From NCBI RefSeq assembly GCF_000192865.1, contig NC_015276.1, positions 4,334,501-4,398,500 of the forward strand: a stretch of DNA of 64,000 nucleotides, read 5' to 3'. The stretch's first letter is position 1. Each line of letters opens with the position of its first letter. This stretch comes from Marinomonas mediterranea MMB-1 (GTDB lineage: Bacteria; Pseudomonadota; Gammaproteobacteria; Pseudomonadales; Marinomonadaceae). The translations under genes were made by a program, and so were the position numbers. Shown here piece by piece: positions 43,997-53,924 of the stretch. The notes under the pieces are model-generated. The model was not told where the DNA came from, made no database searches, and saw only the letters and a list, made by a program, of their open reading frames with translations.

Positions 43997-45745
43997 ATGA
44001 CCATCCCAAGTTTCAGCTCAGATTTGGCGAATGAGCTACAAGCCATTGTTGGCGCTCAGCATACACTAACGGACGAAGACAAGAAGCAACCGTTTTGCAA
44101 AGGGTTTCGACTAGGGGGAGGTGAAGCGTATGCTGTCGTGCGGCCAAGCAGTCTGGTTGAAATTTGGAAGGTGCTTCAAGCCTGTGTCAAAGCCGATGCG
44201 ATTGTCATCATGCAAGCCGCCAATACTGGCCTAACAGGCGGCTCGACCCCCAATGGCGACGATTACGATCGTCCAATCGTGGTGGTCAGTACCATGCGTA
44301 TCGACGACATACATATCATTAACGAAGGCAAACAAATCGTTGGTTTGCCTGGTAGTACCCTGTTTGGACTGGAAGAACGCCTTAAGCCGTTTGGTCGCGA
44401 ACCGCATTCTGTCATTGGCTCCTCCTGCATCGGTGCGTCCATTGTGGGCGGGATCTGTAACAACTCAGGTGGCGCTCTGGTGCAGCGTGGCCCTGCTTAC
44501 ACAGAACTCACGCTTTACGCCGAAGTAACGCCAGAAGGCGAACTTCGTCTAGTCAACCACTTAGGTATCGACTTAGGTGAAACACCTGAAGAGATTCTGT
44601 CTAATCTTCAGAATAAAACGTATCAAGAAGCAGACATCCAGTTCCCTGAAAAGCGCGCTTCAGACAACGAATACCACGAGCGTATTCGCGATGTTGACGC
44701 AGAAACACCGTCCCGCTTCAATGCCGACCCTCGCCGCCTACATGAATCCTCTGGGTGTGCGGGCAAACTGGCTGTCTTTGCTGTGCGAATGGACACCTTT
44801 CCAATCCCTGAAAAACACCAAGTGTTCTACATTGGCACAAACGATCCAGCGGTCATGGAACAAATTCGTCGCGATATGCTGTCTAAGTTCGACAACTTGC
44901 CAGTCTCTGGTGAGTACATGCACAAGACGTGTTACGACATCAGTAAAAAATACGGTAAAGACAGCTACTTGGTCATCGACAAAATGGGCACGAAATACAT
45001 GCCTAAGATGTTTGCTATGAAACGCACCGTTGACCGTATAGCAAGCAAATTTTCGTTTTTACCAAACAAATTCTCTGATCGCGCTATGCAATTTATTGCA
45101 GACTTTTTCCCGAACCACCTACCACAACGCATGGAAGAATTCCGTGAGCGCTTCGAACATCACTGGATTGTGGAAACCGCAAACGCAGGTGTCGATGAAG
45201 CGCAAGCTTACCTTGATGAGTTCTTCAAAGACAACGAAGGCGATTACTTTGCTTGTACAGAACGCGAAGCCGATCAAGCGATCCTTCACCGTTTCGTTGC
45301 AGGTGGCGCAATTGGCCGTTATCACTTGATGGATGGCAAAGACCTTGGTTCTATCATGACCATTGACGTAGCCTTTCCTCGTAACGAACGCGAGTGGTTT
45401 GAAACGTTACCAAAAGAGCTTGAAGACCAAATCGCCGTGAAGATGTACTACGGCCACTTCTTCTGTCACGTTATGCACCAGAACTACATAATGAAAAAAG
45501 GCGTCGATGCAAAAGCGGTGAAGAATAAGATTCTCGAATCCTTCGATGCTCGTGGTGCTGAATACCCCGCAGAGCATAACGTTGGCCATGAATACATTGC
45601 TAAGCAAGCACTGCGCGACCATTACCAGAAAGTCGACCCAACCAACGCCTTTAACCCTGGTATTGGTGGTACAAGTAAACTAAAGCACTGGAAAGAGTTG
45701 TCGAAAGACGATGATTGCTCAGGCGGCGGATGTGGGTGTCATTAA
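43997..45745 (+). CDS. dld: D-lactate dehydrogenase, quinone-dependent
   Basis: 582-residue FAD enzyme of the membrane respiratory Dld type, oxidising D-lactate to pyruvate with electrons to quinone. FAD-binding region MQAANTGLTGGSTPNG and SSCIGASIVGGICNNSGG; the membrane-binding C-terminal region follows (FNPGIGGTSKLKHWK). It ends with a cysteine-rich tail, CSGGGCGCH, absent from the E. coli enzyme as I recall it. Transcribed alone, terminator after it. Confidence 0.92.
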   Translation: MTIPSFSSDLANELQAIVGAQHTLTDEDKKQPFCKGFRLGGGEAYAVVRPSSLVEIWKVLQACVKADAIVIMQAANTGLTGGSTPNGDDYDRPIVVVSTMRIDDIHIINEGKQIVGLPGSTLFGLEERLKPFGREPHSVIGSSCIGASIVGGICNNSGGALVQRGPAYTELTLYAEVTPEGELRLVNHLGIDLGETPEEILSNLQNKTYQEADIQFPEKRASDNEYHERIRDVDAETPSRFNADPRRLHESSGCAGKLAVFAVRMDTFPIPEKHQVFYIGTNDPAVMEQIRRDMLSKFDNLPVSGEYMHKTCYDISKKYGKDSYLVIDKMGTKYMPKMFAMKRTVDRIASKFSFLPNKFSDRAMQFIADFFPNHLPQRMEEFRERFEHHWIVETANAGVDEAQAYLDEFFKDNEGDYFACTEREADQAILHRFVAGGAIGRYHLMDGKDLGSIMTIDVAFPRNEREWFETLPKELEDQIAVKMYYGHFFCHVMHQNYIMKKGVDAKAVKNKILESFDARGAEYPAEHNVGHEYIAKQALRDHYQKVDPTNAFNPGIGGTSKLKHWKELSKDDDCSGGGCGCH

Positions 45746-45790
45746 GGGCTATCCAGATACAGGAGCCACCAAAAATAAAGTCGAATTACA

Positions 45791-45813
45791 GCAACGCCCT
45801 AGTTGGGCGTTGC
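45791..45813. terminator. Hairpin between convergent dld and binding-protein genes
   Basis: GCAACGCCC and GGGCGTTGC form a perfect 9-bp stem with a 5-base loop and include the stop codon of the minus-strand gene. T-tracts are weak. Confidence 0.6.
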
Positions 45814-46794
45814 CTCATAAAACTCAGACGGTATCAGTATAAACTTTTGCTCTATTTGTTTACCGTTCAATAGATCTAAGCCAATCTCCACGGCCTTTTC
45901 AGCCATTTGAACAGGCTGCTGCGTGGCGGTGCCGATCCATATGTCACTTTTGTCTATGTAGCGCTTGGCAAATTCTGCTCCGTCAACGGAGGCCAATATA
46001 AATTCACCACGCTTGGCTTGCTCTGCCGCTTGAATCGCGCCCAGTGCGGTAGGGTCATTAATGGTGAAAACAGCGTCGATATGATCATACGCTTCCATTA
46101 AATAGGTCATGGCTTCCATACCACCTTCTAAACTTCCCGTGCCGTTTAATCGATCACTTAGTAACGTGATGTCTGGATAACGACTAATCGCCGATTTACA
46201 GCCCGCGACGCGTTCCACAACAGACGACACCGAAACGCCATTAATAATCACGAAGTTGCCTTTGTGGTTGATGCGTTCAGCTAAGTGCTCGCACGCAATA
46301 CGTCCAGCCTGAACGTTATCAGTGGTAATGGTCGCGTCAGCACCTTCTGCATTTACATCCACAGCAATGACTTTAATACCCGCGCGTCGCGCTTTTGCGA
46401 CCACAGGGGCAACGCCATATTCATCCGCCGCGGTTAATACGATAAGGTCAACGCCTTCGTCGATGAATTGATTCAGTTGCTCCGTTTGGCGCTCTAAATC
46501 GTAAGCATCGGAACGAATGTGCATTTTGACTGGATTAGGAGAGAGTTCTTTTGCCTTGCTCGCCGTCGACTCGACCAATTTAACAAAATATGGGTTGCCT
46601 AAATCAGCAACACTGATACCGATCGAACGCAGTACGCCCGCCTCGGTAGAGATTGAAGGTGAAGAAACAAGGAAGAGAGAAAAGGCTACCCCGGTAAGCA
46701 AGTACTTACTCTTTATTGTATGACAGCGAGCGGTGTGAAATAAGCGCACCACTCGATGCGCTGTCTTTTTAAGTCTTGCTATTAACCTGTGCAT
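45799..46794 (-). CDS. Periplasmic binding protein, ribose/TorT-like
   Basis: 331 residues of the LacI/ribose-binding fold (GISVADLGNPYFVKLVEST; DGVDLIVLTAADEYGVAPV-like region; TINDPTALGAIQAAEQA; ASVDGAEF). A long basic n-region of 28 residues precedes the hydrophobic signal (KYLLTGVAFSLFLVSSPS). Last gene after frcA, and close to a TorS-like kinase; it may be a sensor partner rather than a transport receptor, as TorT is for TorS. AAGG precedes the ATG. Confidence 0.8.
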   Translation of the reverse strand: MHRLIARLKKTAHRVVRLFHTARCHTIKSKYLLTGVAFSLFLVSSPSISTEAGVLRSIGISVADLGNPYFVKLVESTASKAKELSPNPVKMHIRSDAYDLERQTEQLNQFIDEGVDLIVLTAADEYGVAPVVAKARRAGIKVIAVDVNAEGADATITTDNVQAGRIACEHLAERINHKGNFVIINGVSVSSVVERVAGCKSAISRYPDITLLSDRLNGTGSLEGGMEAMTYLMEAYDHIDAVFTINDPTALGAIQAAEQAKRGEFILASVDGAEFAKRYIDKSDIWIGTATQQPVQMAEKAVEIGLDLLNGKQIEQKFILIPSEFYEATPN

Positions 46795-46842
46795 AGCCGC
46801 CTTTTCTGCTCGAAGCCACTTCGTGTAAAGAAGTCGCCTACC

Positions 46843-47637
46843 TTACGCGGCTTCCGTGGATTCGTCCACTTCCATAGCGCCTGTCATGATCGCGACAGCG
46901 TCCGACATAGAATGGCTTTGCGGTGTTACCACAGCAGCACGCTTCCCTAAACGGTGTATATGAATGCGATCCGCGACCTCAAACACATGCGGCATATTGT
47001 GACTGATCAGAACGATAGGCAGGCCTCGGTCACGCACTTCTTTAATCAAATTCAAAACGCGGCGAGACTCTTTGACACCTAATGCAGCTGTCGGCTCATC
47101 CATGATCACAACCTTACTGCCGAACAAAGCAGAGCGAGCAACTGCAACGCCTTGTCGTTGACCACCAGAAAGAGACTCAACCGCTTGGTTGATGTTTTGA
47201 ATCGTCAGAAGGCCAAGCTCCTGCATTTTGGCACGAGCACGCTCTTCCATCGCTTTCTTATCAAGCATACGAAAGACGGAGCCTAAAATACCGGGCTTAC
47301 GAAGTTCTCGACCTAAGAACAAGTTGTCTGCGATGTTCAAAGCAGGGGCAACCGCGAGGTTCTGGTACACGGTCTCAATGCCTAATTCGCGCGCCTCCAT
47401 GGGAGACTGGAACGAAACAGGCTTACCGTCGAGTAATATTTCCCCTTCATCTGGCACTAATGCGCCAGACAAGGCTTTGATCAATGAGGATTTACCAGCA
47501 CCGTTATCGCCGATAACCGCTAAAATTTCGCCGGGATAAAGTTCAAATTCGGTGTGGTCAATCGCGGTAACGCTACCGTAGCGCTTTACCAAACCTTTTG
47601 CTTGTAGAACGGGTGTTTGTGTCATATCAACGCTCAT
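46843..47637 (-). CDS. frcA: Fructose-type ABC importer, ATPase
   Basis: 264-residue single-domain ATPase: Walker A GDNGAGKSS, signature LSGGQRQGVAVARS, Walker B VVIMDEPTAALGVKES. The single ATPase unit (rather than the double RbsA type) and wording agree with rhizobial FrcA. ATG 47637 overlaps the permease stop (TAATG). Confidence 0.88.
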   Translation of the reverse strand: MSVDMTQTPVLQAKGLVKRYGSVTAIDHTEFELYPGEILAVIGDNGAGKSSLIKALSGALVPDEGEILLDGKPVSFQSPMEARELGIETVYQNLAVAPALNIADNLFLGRELRKPGILGSVFRMLDKKAMEERARAKMQELGLLTIQNINQAVESLSGGQRQGVAVARSALFGSKVVIMDEPTAALGVKESRRVLNLIKEVRDRGLPIVLISHNMPHVFEVADRIHIHRLGKRAAVVTPQSHSMSDAVAIMTGAMEVDESTEAA

Positions 47638-48722
47638 TATGCTGTCCCCTTTCTGATCCACTGATCGGCGCCAACGGCCACAATAATTAGAATACCCACT
47701 GTGAACTCCTGCCAAAGTACATCGACTCCGGCAAGTGCCAAACCATTTCGGAAGACACCAACAATAAGCGCGCCAACGAGGGTTCCGAAGATCGAGCCTC
47801 GCCCACCAAATAAGCTACAACCGCCAATCACTACCGCCGTTATACTATCAAGGTTAGTGGTATAACCGGCTTGTGGGCTCACTGAACCAATACGACCAAT
47901 CAATACCCAAGCACCGATGGCACAAATCACACCTGCAAGAATATAAACTGACAACAAGACACGATCCGTACGAATACCCGCCAATTTCGCGGCGGCTGGA
48001 TCATCTCCCGTGGCGTACACGTGACGACCCCATGCCGTCCAGTTTAGGGCATACCAAATCACGACAAACAGCAACAGCATTAGAATGGAGCCGTAAGTGA
48101 GGCGTGCACCAAACACGTTGATCGTTTCACCTAGCCACTGAAGCAAAGGCGCATTGGCGGCAATCTCTTGCGAGCGAATTGTTTGACTCTTTGAGTACCA
48201 TAGGTTTAACGCAAAGAAGACGTTCCAAGAACCTAAGGTCGCGATAAAAGGCGGTAATTTAAGACGAGTAATTAAGGTACCGTTTATAAACCCCGTTATC
48301 GCCCCTGTTGCTATGCCGATAAGCAATGCCAAAGAAGGGTCAATGCCATAATCTATTGCCATTCGCCCCATCACAACAGAGGATAAGACCATGATGGCAC
48401 CGACAGAGAGGTCGATCCCTGCCGTCAGAATAATCAAGGTCTGCGCAATACCGATCACACCGATAATGGTGACCTGCTGTAGCACAAGCGACAAGTTAAA
48501 CGGGTGTAAGAAGCGATCACCAACAATCAAGCTGAAACCGAAAATCGCCAGCAAAAGTACGATAAGTGGCGCTGCGACGGGGTATTGGTGAAGGAATTTC
48601 TGAAAGCGATGAACCAAGCTTCCTTTTGACTCAAACTTTGCGACGTATGCGCCAGCTTGATCAGCGACTTTATCATGCTCTGCGACTTTGTCGTTTGCAC
48701 TTTGAGAATTGGTTGAACTCAT
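47637..48722 (-). CDS. frcC: Fructose-type ABC importer, permease
   Basis: 361-residue permease with 8-10 helices of the ribose/fructose CUT2 class. ILTAGIDLSVGAIMVLSSV and NGTLITRLKLPPFIATLG are family hallmarks close to FrcC. The N terminus has a 40-residue polar extension. Translation is coupled to the ATPase. Confidence 0.9.
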   Translation of the reverse strand: MSSTNSQSANDKVAEHDKVADQAGAYVAKFESKGSLVHRFQKFLHQYPVAAPLIVLLLAIFGFSLIVGDRFLHPFNLSLVLQQVTIIGVIGIAQTLIILTAGIDLSVGAIMVLSSVVMGRMAIDYGIDPSLALLIGIATGAITGFINGTLITRLKLPPFIATLGSWNVFFALNLWYSKSQTIRSQEIAANAPLLQWLGETINVFGARLTYGSILMLLLFVVIWYALNWTAWGRHVYATGDDPAAAKLAGIRTDRVLLSVYILAGVICAIGAWVLIGRIGSVSPQAGYTTNLDSITAVVIGGCSLFGGRGSIFGTLVGALIVGVFRNGLALAGVDVLWQEFTVGILIIVAVGADQWIRKGTA

Positions 48723-48918
48723 AATAACGTTAACTCCGGGCGAGAAAAAACGACCGACAGCAAGCGTCTCCGCTGCCAGCCGTACAAAAACGAACGAGTA
48801 GAAATATTGAAATAAAAAGGGACAGTTCGGTGCTGTTTTTTAGGTCTATTTAGATAGACTTGGATCAGAACCAAAGCCTACCTAACGATAGAACAACACC
48901 TAGCCCCTCTATTTCATG

Positions 48919-49938
48919 TTAGCCCCAGCACATATTTAGGCCGACTTTAGAATCGACAGACTGCACACCATCTGCTGGAGAATCTGTGATCAAAGTCACA
49001 CCCGTATCATAGAAATCAAGCCCGTCTGTCGCAGCGGGTTTCGTTCCAGATAGTGCGAAGGTAGCAATGGCTTCAACACCTTCAGCAGCCATTCGTAGAG
49101 GGAACTGCATAGATGTTGCTCCGATCACGCCATCACGTACGTTACGTACGCCTGGGCAACCGCCATCGACGGATACGATTAAGACGTCGTCTTCCATACC
49201 AAACGATTTAAGCGCTTCATAAGCACCCGCTGCTGCTGGCTCGTTAATGGTATAAACAAGATTCACTTCAGGGTCTTTCTGCATTAGGTTTTCCATCGCA
49301 CGGCGACCACCTTCTTCAGAACCTTGAGTAACGTCATTGCCTACAATGCGAGGATCGGTTTCGTCACCGATGTCTTGAGGGTCTTTGATGTCGATGCCGA
49401 ACCCTTTCAAGAAACCTTGGTCACGGGCAACATCAACGGAAATTTCACTGGTATTTAGATCAAGCAGCGCGATTTTTGCGTCTTTGGCTTTGTCGCCCAT
49501 CTTCGCTTTGGCCCACTGACCAATCATCTCACCTGCTTTAAAGTTGTCAGTAGCGAACGTCATGTCAGCCGCGCTAGCAGGAGAAAGAGGCGTGTCTAAA
49601 GCGATAACAAGTAAGCCTGCTTCGCGTGCTCTTTGGATAGTCGGAACAATGCCCGCTGGGTCACTCGGTGTAATCAAAATACCTTTCGCACCAGAAGCAA
49701 TCAGGTTTTCAATGGCTTGAACCTGAGTCTCATTGTCGCCGTCGTAACGACCAGCAAACGTGCGAAGCTCTACACCCAGTTCCTGTGCTTTTTCTTGCGC
49801 ACCTTCTTTCATTTTAACAAAAAACGGGTTGGTATTTGTTTTGGTGATAAGGCCAATGATAGGGGTTTCTGCCATAGCCGTCGTAGATAAGGCGCCAGCG
49901 GCAACTAGGCATGCAAGCTTGCGGTACATGAATTTCAT
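48919..49938 (-). CDS. frcB: Fructose-type ABC importer, periplasmic binding protein
   Basis: 339-residue receptor with a signal peptide (MKFMYRKLACLVAAGALSTT, cleavage after AMA). KTNTNPFFVKMKEGAQEKA, TQGSEEGGRRAMENL and SVDGGCPGVRNVRDGV closely resemble FrcB of rhizobia, which binds fructose, mannose and ribose. ATG 49938 has GGAG nine bases upstream. The 195-base gap to frcC may hold a weak attenuator. Confidence 0.9.
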   Translation of the reverse strand: MKFMYRKLACLVAAGALSTTAMAETPIIGLITKTNTNPFFVKMKEGAQEKAQELGVELRTFAGRYDGDNETQVQAIENLIASGAKGILITPSDPAGIVPTIQRAREAGLLVIALDTPLSPASAADMTFATDNFKAGEMIGQWAKAKMGDKAKDAKIALLDLNTSEISVDVARDQGFLKGFGIDIKDPQDIGDETDPRIVGNDVTQGSEEGGRRAMENLMQKDPEVNLVYTINEPAAAGAYEALKSFGMEDDVLIVSVDGGCPGVRNVRDGVIGATSMQFPLRMAAEGVEAIATFALSGTKPAATDGLDFYDTGVTLITDSPADGVQSVDSKVGLNMCWG

Positions 49939-50042
49939 TGTTTTCGACTCCAATATTATTTTTATGGTCGGTTGTATAACCTAAAAGCCAAACGTGTGTG
50001 TTGGCTCCCATATTTACTATGGCTCATAAAAACTAATGGCGA

Positions 50043-50070
50043 ATTTCAAAACGATATTTTTTTTTGAAAT
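50043..50070. promoter_or_regulatory. Inverted repeat upstream of frcB
   Basis: ATTTCAAAA and TTTTGAAAT with a 10-base spacer, about 105-130 bases before frcB. Candidate site for the OmpR-type regulator encoded next door. Confidence 0.5.
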
Positions 50071-50152
50071 ATTTGTAACAATTCATTATTCACATTGAAA
50101 ACAGCGAAGAAAATACCGCTTAATAATCTAACCATACCCACTGACCAGACTA

Positions 50153-52693
50153 CTAACCAGACCCACGAGACTTAAACACGGATTCTAATGTTCGGATTGT
50201 GAAGGGTTTTGAGAGCAAGAGATCGTCATCCGTGAGCGTGTATTTTTCCTGTAACTCTTGTTTTGGCAGACCGGACATCAATACCACTGGTATCCCAGAA
50301 AGAACGTCGTTCTTTTTAACGTAGTGCGCCAACTCAACGCCGTTTCGAACGCCCGCAAGGTTCACATCACTTAGGATCACATCGGGGTACATGGCTTTTT
50401 CAAGGGACTCAAGCACGGTTTCCACACGGTCGAAGCTTTGTACGATGAAACCAAGTTGGCTTAGCTGGGACCGCATAACGTTTCGAACTTCTTCATCGTC
50501 TTCCACCAGCCAAATCAGTGCATCATCAGGAACAGGGACCGAGACGGTTTCACTTATGTCGGCAGACGCTGCGAGGCTTGTTTTCGACGAGGCGTGGGCC
50601 ATTGCCTGTTGTGGCAAAAAGATACACACTTTCGTCCATTTACCTTCTTCAGACGTAACAATAATGTCGCCGCCACTCTGTTTCACAAAACCGTAAATCA
50701 TACTCAGACCAAGACCACTGCCTTTTCCAACAGGCTTCGTCGTAAAGAAGGGTTCAAAGATACGTGCCAATACCTCTTTCGGTATACCGTCTCCCGTGTC
50801 TTCTACTTTGATGCGAATCGCAGGGACGTCGCTGTCTGGTAAGGTGCAAGCCTTCGTCGAGAACGTCAGTGTGCCTCCGCTTGGCATAGCGGCCGCGCTG
50901 TTTAACGACAAGTTTAACAATGCGTTTTCCAGTTGAGATGGATCAATCAAGCAGTGAACATCAGGGCAATTTAAACTGGGCTTAACCTGAATATGGCTAC
51001 CGACACTGTACTCAACCAAGTCGAGCATTCCTTCGATTAAGTCGTCAATGTGCGTACATTCAGGAAAAAGCTGCTGGCGGCGACTGAACGCTAACAAGCG
51101 CTGTACCAAGTTACTGCTTTTTTCCGAGACCGCTAAAGCTCGCTCAGTATAACGTCGTTGATCACTGGAGAGAGGCTCACTGTCAGACAAGAGCTGCAAA
51201 TTACCCATAATCGCCGCTAGTAGATTATTAAAATCATGCGCAACGCCGCCCGTTAATTGCCCTAGCATTTCCATTTTTTGAGCTTGTCGTAGCTGACTCT
51301 CTACGCTTTTACGCTCGGTGAGGTCAGTATACAGAGTGACGAAGCCGCCTTCTGGCATTGGCTTTGATCGAAACTCAATGATACGACCATCGTCAAAATG
51401 TCGTTCGAAACTTTGAGAGGAGTGATGGCGAGATTCATTGACCTCGTCCATATACACAAGCTCATTTTCAATACTGAGGTTTCGATGCGCACCCATACTG
51501 ATCAGGCGCTGTACGTCAGCCAACGTCATACCGACATGCAAATCCCCTTTTTGCAGGCTAAACACCGCTTCGTAGCCTTGGTTCCACGCAATTAATTCAC
51601 CTTTGGCAGAAAACACACTTAAGCCATCGTTCATATTGTCAAAGATGGTTTCGAGTAATCGCTTTTGCTCCGACAACGCTAGTGTCACTTCGATACGGTA
51701 AATAGCGTCGCGTCGAAACACTTCAAACGCATCGACTAAGGTGCCAATTTCATCGTCCCGATCCAACTGGATCGTGTTGGAATCCAATGCGCCTTTTGCG
51801 AGCGCTTCCATGTCGTGGGTCACCGCTTCTAAATCTTTCGTCATACGTTGGCTGTACCAATACAGCCTGACCAAGCCAATCAAAAGCAAGGCGGAAATAC
51901 CAAATATCCAGAGCTGTCCGTTAGCCACCACCTCAGCGACCTTCTCTCTTTGTCGGCTAACCCGCTTTTTCAGTATTCCCACAAAGTTACTGACTCGTTC
52001 AGATAATAGCTCGGATTTTGCGCGGGTAGAAATCAACAGATAGGTTTTCCGCTCTGTGATTTCGTTCATTCTTTTTTGAGCGGCTAAGAAACGCTCTGTA
52101 ATGTCTTTACTCGGTTGAACTTGATGCAAAAGATCCAGATCGTCGACGATGTCCTGCGAAACGTGCCCTGGGTTTTCAATCAACTTTAGTAACCAAAACA
52201 GCACCTTTGTGCGCTCAACGGATAACTCACCTTCGTTGACTCCGCTGTCTTCTAGAACACGTATACGAAATTGCTGAGCTAAATTATCTTCACGAATGTA
52301 TAGCTCTTCTCGAACCAGTTTAACCAGCTCTTCCAATGTGGCTTGCAGTTCATCTAACCGTTGATTTACGTCGTCTTTAAATTCTGAGTCGATGAGGGAG
52401 CGCGCCACGCCACGCAGCGCTTGTATGCGTGTTTGCAGCTGTTTGGCTTCTGTTTGCAGCTGAAAAGGACGAGCTGAGCTGGCCGTGTAAGGCGCGGTCG
52501 CGGCAAGTTGCGCAACGCCTTCGGCTAATGTAAGCGCGGTACTGATCTCTGGCAGTGTTCTCGCTTCAAATTCGGCAAGGCTGGATTCACTGACACGCAT
52601 GGCTTGCCAGCCAATCGCCACCATAAAACACGCCACTAAGCTTATGGTCAGAATAGCCAATGACGCTTTTTGGCGAATGCTGGTCAGTTTCAT
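50153..52693 (-). CDS. Hybrid sensor histidine kinase, TorS-like
   Basis: 846-residue membrane kinase. Two helices (about 11-32 and 265-287) bound a helical periplasmic sensor like that of TorS. Then come HAMP, a PAS domain (GLSVFSAKGELIAWNQGYEA), phospho-acceptor H in GGVAHDFNNLLAAI, an ATPase (N box LENALLNLSLNSAAA; DTGDGI; GKGSGLGLSMIYG) and a receiver with Asp in VILSDVNL. No Hpt domain follows, unlike TorS. ATG 52693 overlaps the stop of the response regulator. Probably senses the sugar through a periplasmic binding protein. Confidence 0.9.
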   Translation of the reverse strand: MKLTSIRQKASLAILTISLVACFMVAIGWQAMRVSESSLAEFEARTLPEISTALTLAEGVAQLAATAPYTASSARPFQLQTEAKQLQTRIQALRGVARSLIDSEFKDDVNQRLDELQATLEELVKLVREELYIREDNLAQQFRIRVLEDSGVNEGELSVERTKVLFWLLKLIENPGHVSQDIVDDLDLLHQVQPSKDITERFLAAQKRMNEITERKTYLLISTRAKSELLSERVSNFVGILKKRVSRQREKVAEVVANGQLWIFGISALLLIGLVRLYWYSQRMTKDLEAVTHDMEALAKGALDSNTIQLDRDDEIGTLVDAFEVFRRDAIYRIEVTLALSEQKRLLETIFDNMNDGLSVFSAKGELIAWNQGYEAVFSLQKGDLHVGMTLADVQRLISMGAHRNLSIENELVYMDEVNESRHHSSQSFERHFDDGRIIEFRSKPMPEGGFVTLYTDLTERKSVESQLRQAQKMEMLGQLTGGVAHDFNNLLAAIMGNLQLLSDSEPLSSDQRRYTERALAVSEKSSNLVQRLLAFSRRQQLFPECTHIDDLIEGMLDLVEYSVGSHIQVKPSLNCPDVHCLIDPSQLENALLNLSLNSAAAMPSGGTLTFSTKACTLPDSDVPAIRIKVEDTGDGIPKEVLARIFEPFFTTKPVGKGSGLGLSMIYGFVKQSGGDIIVTSEEGKWTKVCIFLPQQAMAHASSKTSLAASADISETVSVPVPDDALIWLVEDDEEVRNVMRSQLSQLGFIVQSFDRVETVLESLEKAMYPDVILSDVNLAGVRNGVELAHYVKKNDVLSGIPVVLMSGLPKQELQEKYTLTDDDLLLSKPFTIRTLESVFKSRGSG

Positions 52694-53424
52694 CAATTTT
52701 TCCTGACGGGACCTTGAAAGAGGTAGCCCAAACCACGTTGGGTTTTCACAAATTCGGGGGTTTTGGGGTTTATTTCGATTTTACGGCGCAGTCTCAGAAT
52801 AAGCACGTCGACAGTTCGATCCGATACTTCCGTCTCTAACCCTCGACTGTAATCAATGATTTGTTCACGCGTTAAGACTCTATCAGGGTGCGTCGCGAGT
52901 ACTTCTAACAACGAAAATTCGCCATGCGTTAGGGAAATTTGTTTTCCGTGAATGTCTTTTAGTGTCCGAGCGGTGCGATCCAAAATCCAATGACCGAAAC
53001 GCAAACACTCGTGCGCTTCTTCCACTTTAATGGGGGTAGCAGGAATGGCACTGGCACGACGCAACAGAGCATAGATTCGAGCCGTCAGTTCGCGAATGTT
53101 AAATGGCTTCATCATATAATCATCCGCAGCCAACTCCAGACCAAGAATACGGTCTGTTTCATCCCCTTTGCCCGTTAACATCATAATCGGCATGGCATAC
53201 TGATCTCGAATCTGTCTTGCGAGTTGTAATCCGTCTTCTTCTTGTAAGAACAAATCCATCAACACCAAATCGATCGTTTGAGTTTGCAACTGCGGCCACA
53301 TGGCGGCGCCATTTTCAGCAGTGATCACGGCGTAACCTTTTTGCGACAGCACGTCACAAAGTAGCTCTCGTACATCCTGATCATCATCGACCACTAATAA
53401 CTTTTTTTTGCTTGGTTCTGTCAT
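52693..53424 (-). CDS. OmpR-family response regulator
   Basis: 243 residues: receiver with DDD near residue 13-15 and phospho-acceptor in LVLMDLFLQ, K in MMKPFN, and a C-terminal winged helix (LTHGEFSLLEVLATHPDRVL; DRTVDVLILRLRRKIE). Partner of the overlapping kinase gene. Same strand as frcBCA, which it likely controls. Confidence 0.95.
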   Translation of the reverse strand: MTEPSKKKLLVVDDDQDVRELLCDVLSQKGYAVITAENGAAMWPQLQTQTIDLVLMDLFLQEEDGLQLARQIRDQYAMPIMMLTGKGDETDRILGLELAADDYMMKPFNIRELTARIYALLRRASAIPATPIKVEEAHECLRFGHWILDRTARTLKDIHGKQISLTHGEFSLLEVLATHPDRVLTREQIIDYSRGLETEVSDRTVDVLILRLRRKIEINPKTPEFVKTQRGLGYLFQGPVRKN

Positions 53425-53508
53425 TAACGTGATTCTTGTTCTATTTTTGGGACAATTAAGTCAGACTAATGGAAACCGTCACTTACAGCCACCATATTGG
53501 GTATCCGC

Positions 53509-53826
53509 ATGACTTTGGAAGCAGATTCTATAACGATCCGCCTAGTGGATAACAGCTCAGAAGACCGAGATAGTACAACAATCCTAGTACATGATGGCGA
53601 AACACTGCTAGAAGCGATGCTGAGACGAGGCATTGAAATTAAACATGCGTGCCGAAATGCCGCTTGCGGGATCTGCCTCACCCCTCTTTTAGAAGGCGAG
53701 ATCGACTACCAGGGCCGTATTCCACGTGGGCTATCTAAACAGGAAGAAGAGGATGGCTATATATTACCTTGTATTGCCACCTGCAAACACGCCATCACGC
53801 TCGATTCTCATCGCTGGTCTTCATGA
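53509..53826 (+). CDS. 2Fe-2S ferredoxin-like protein
   Basis: 105-residue plant-type ferredoxin domain. Cluster cysteines C48, C53, C56 (HACRNAACGICL) and C88 (ILPCIATC). DGETLLEAMLRRGIEI matches the usual approach to the cluster. ATG 53509 chosen over TTG 53497. Alone between a two-component system and hrpB, so its redox partner is unknown. Confidence 0.88.
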   Translation: MTLEADSITIRLVDNSSEDRDSTTILVHDGETLLEAMLRRGIEIKHACRNAACGICLTPLLEGEIDYQGRIPRGLSKQEEEDGYILPCIATCKHAITLDSHRWSS

Positions 53827-53924
53827 TTGTTCAAACGTATGAAAGCACAGCGCCCCATTTAAGAACACCGACCTAAAAAACGCTATATCACAAAGACTCT
53901 ATATAAAAAGACGCTACCTAAAAG

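Noticed and set aside
48817..48846. Terminator between frcB and frcC
   Set aside because: ACAG/CTGT stem of four bases next to a T-tract is too short to support, though an attenuator remains possible.
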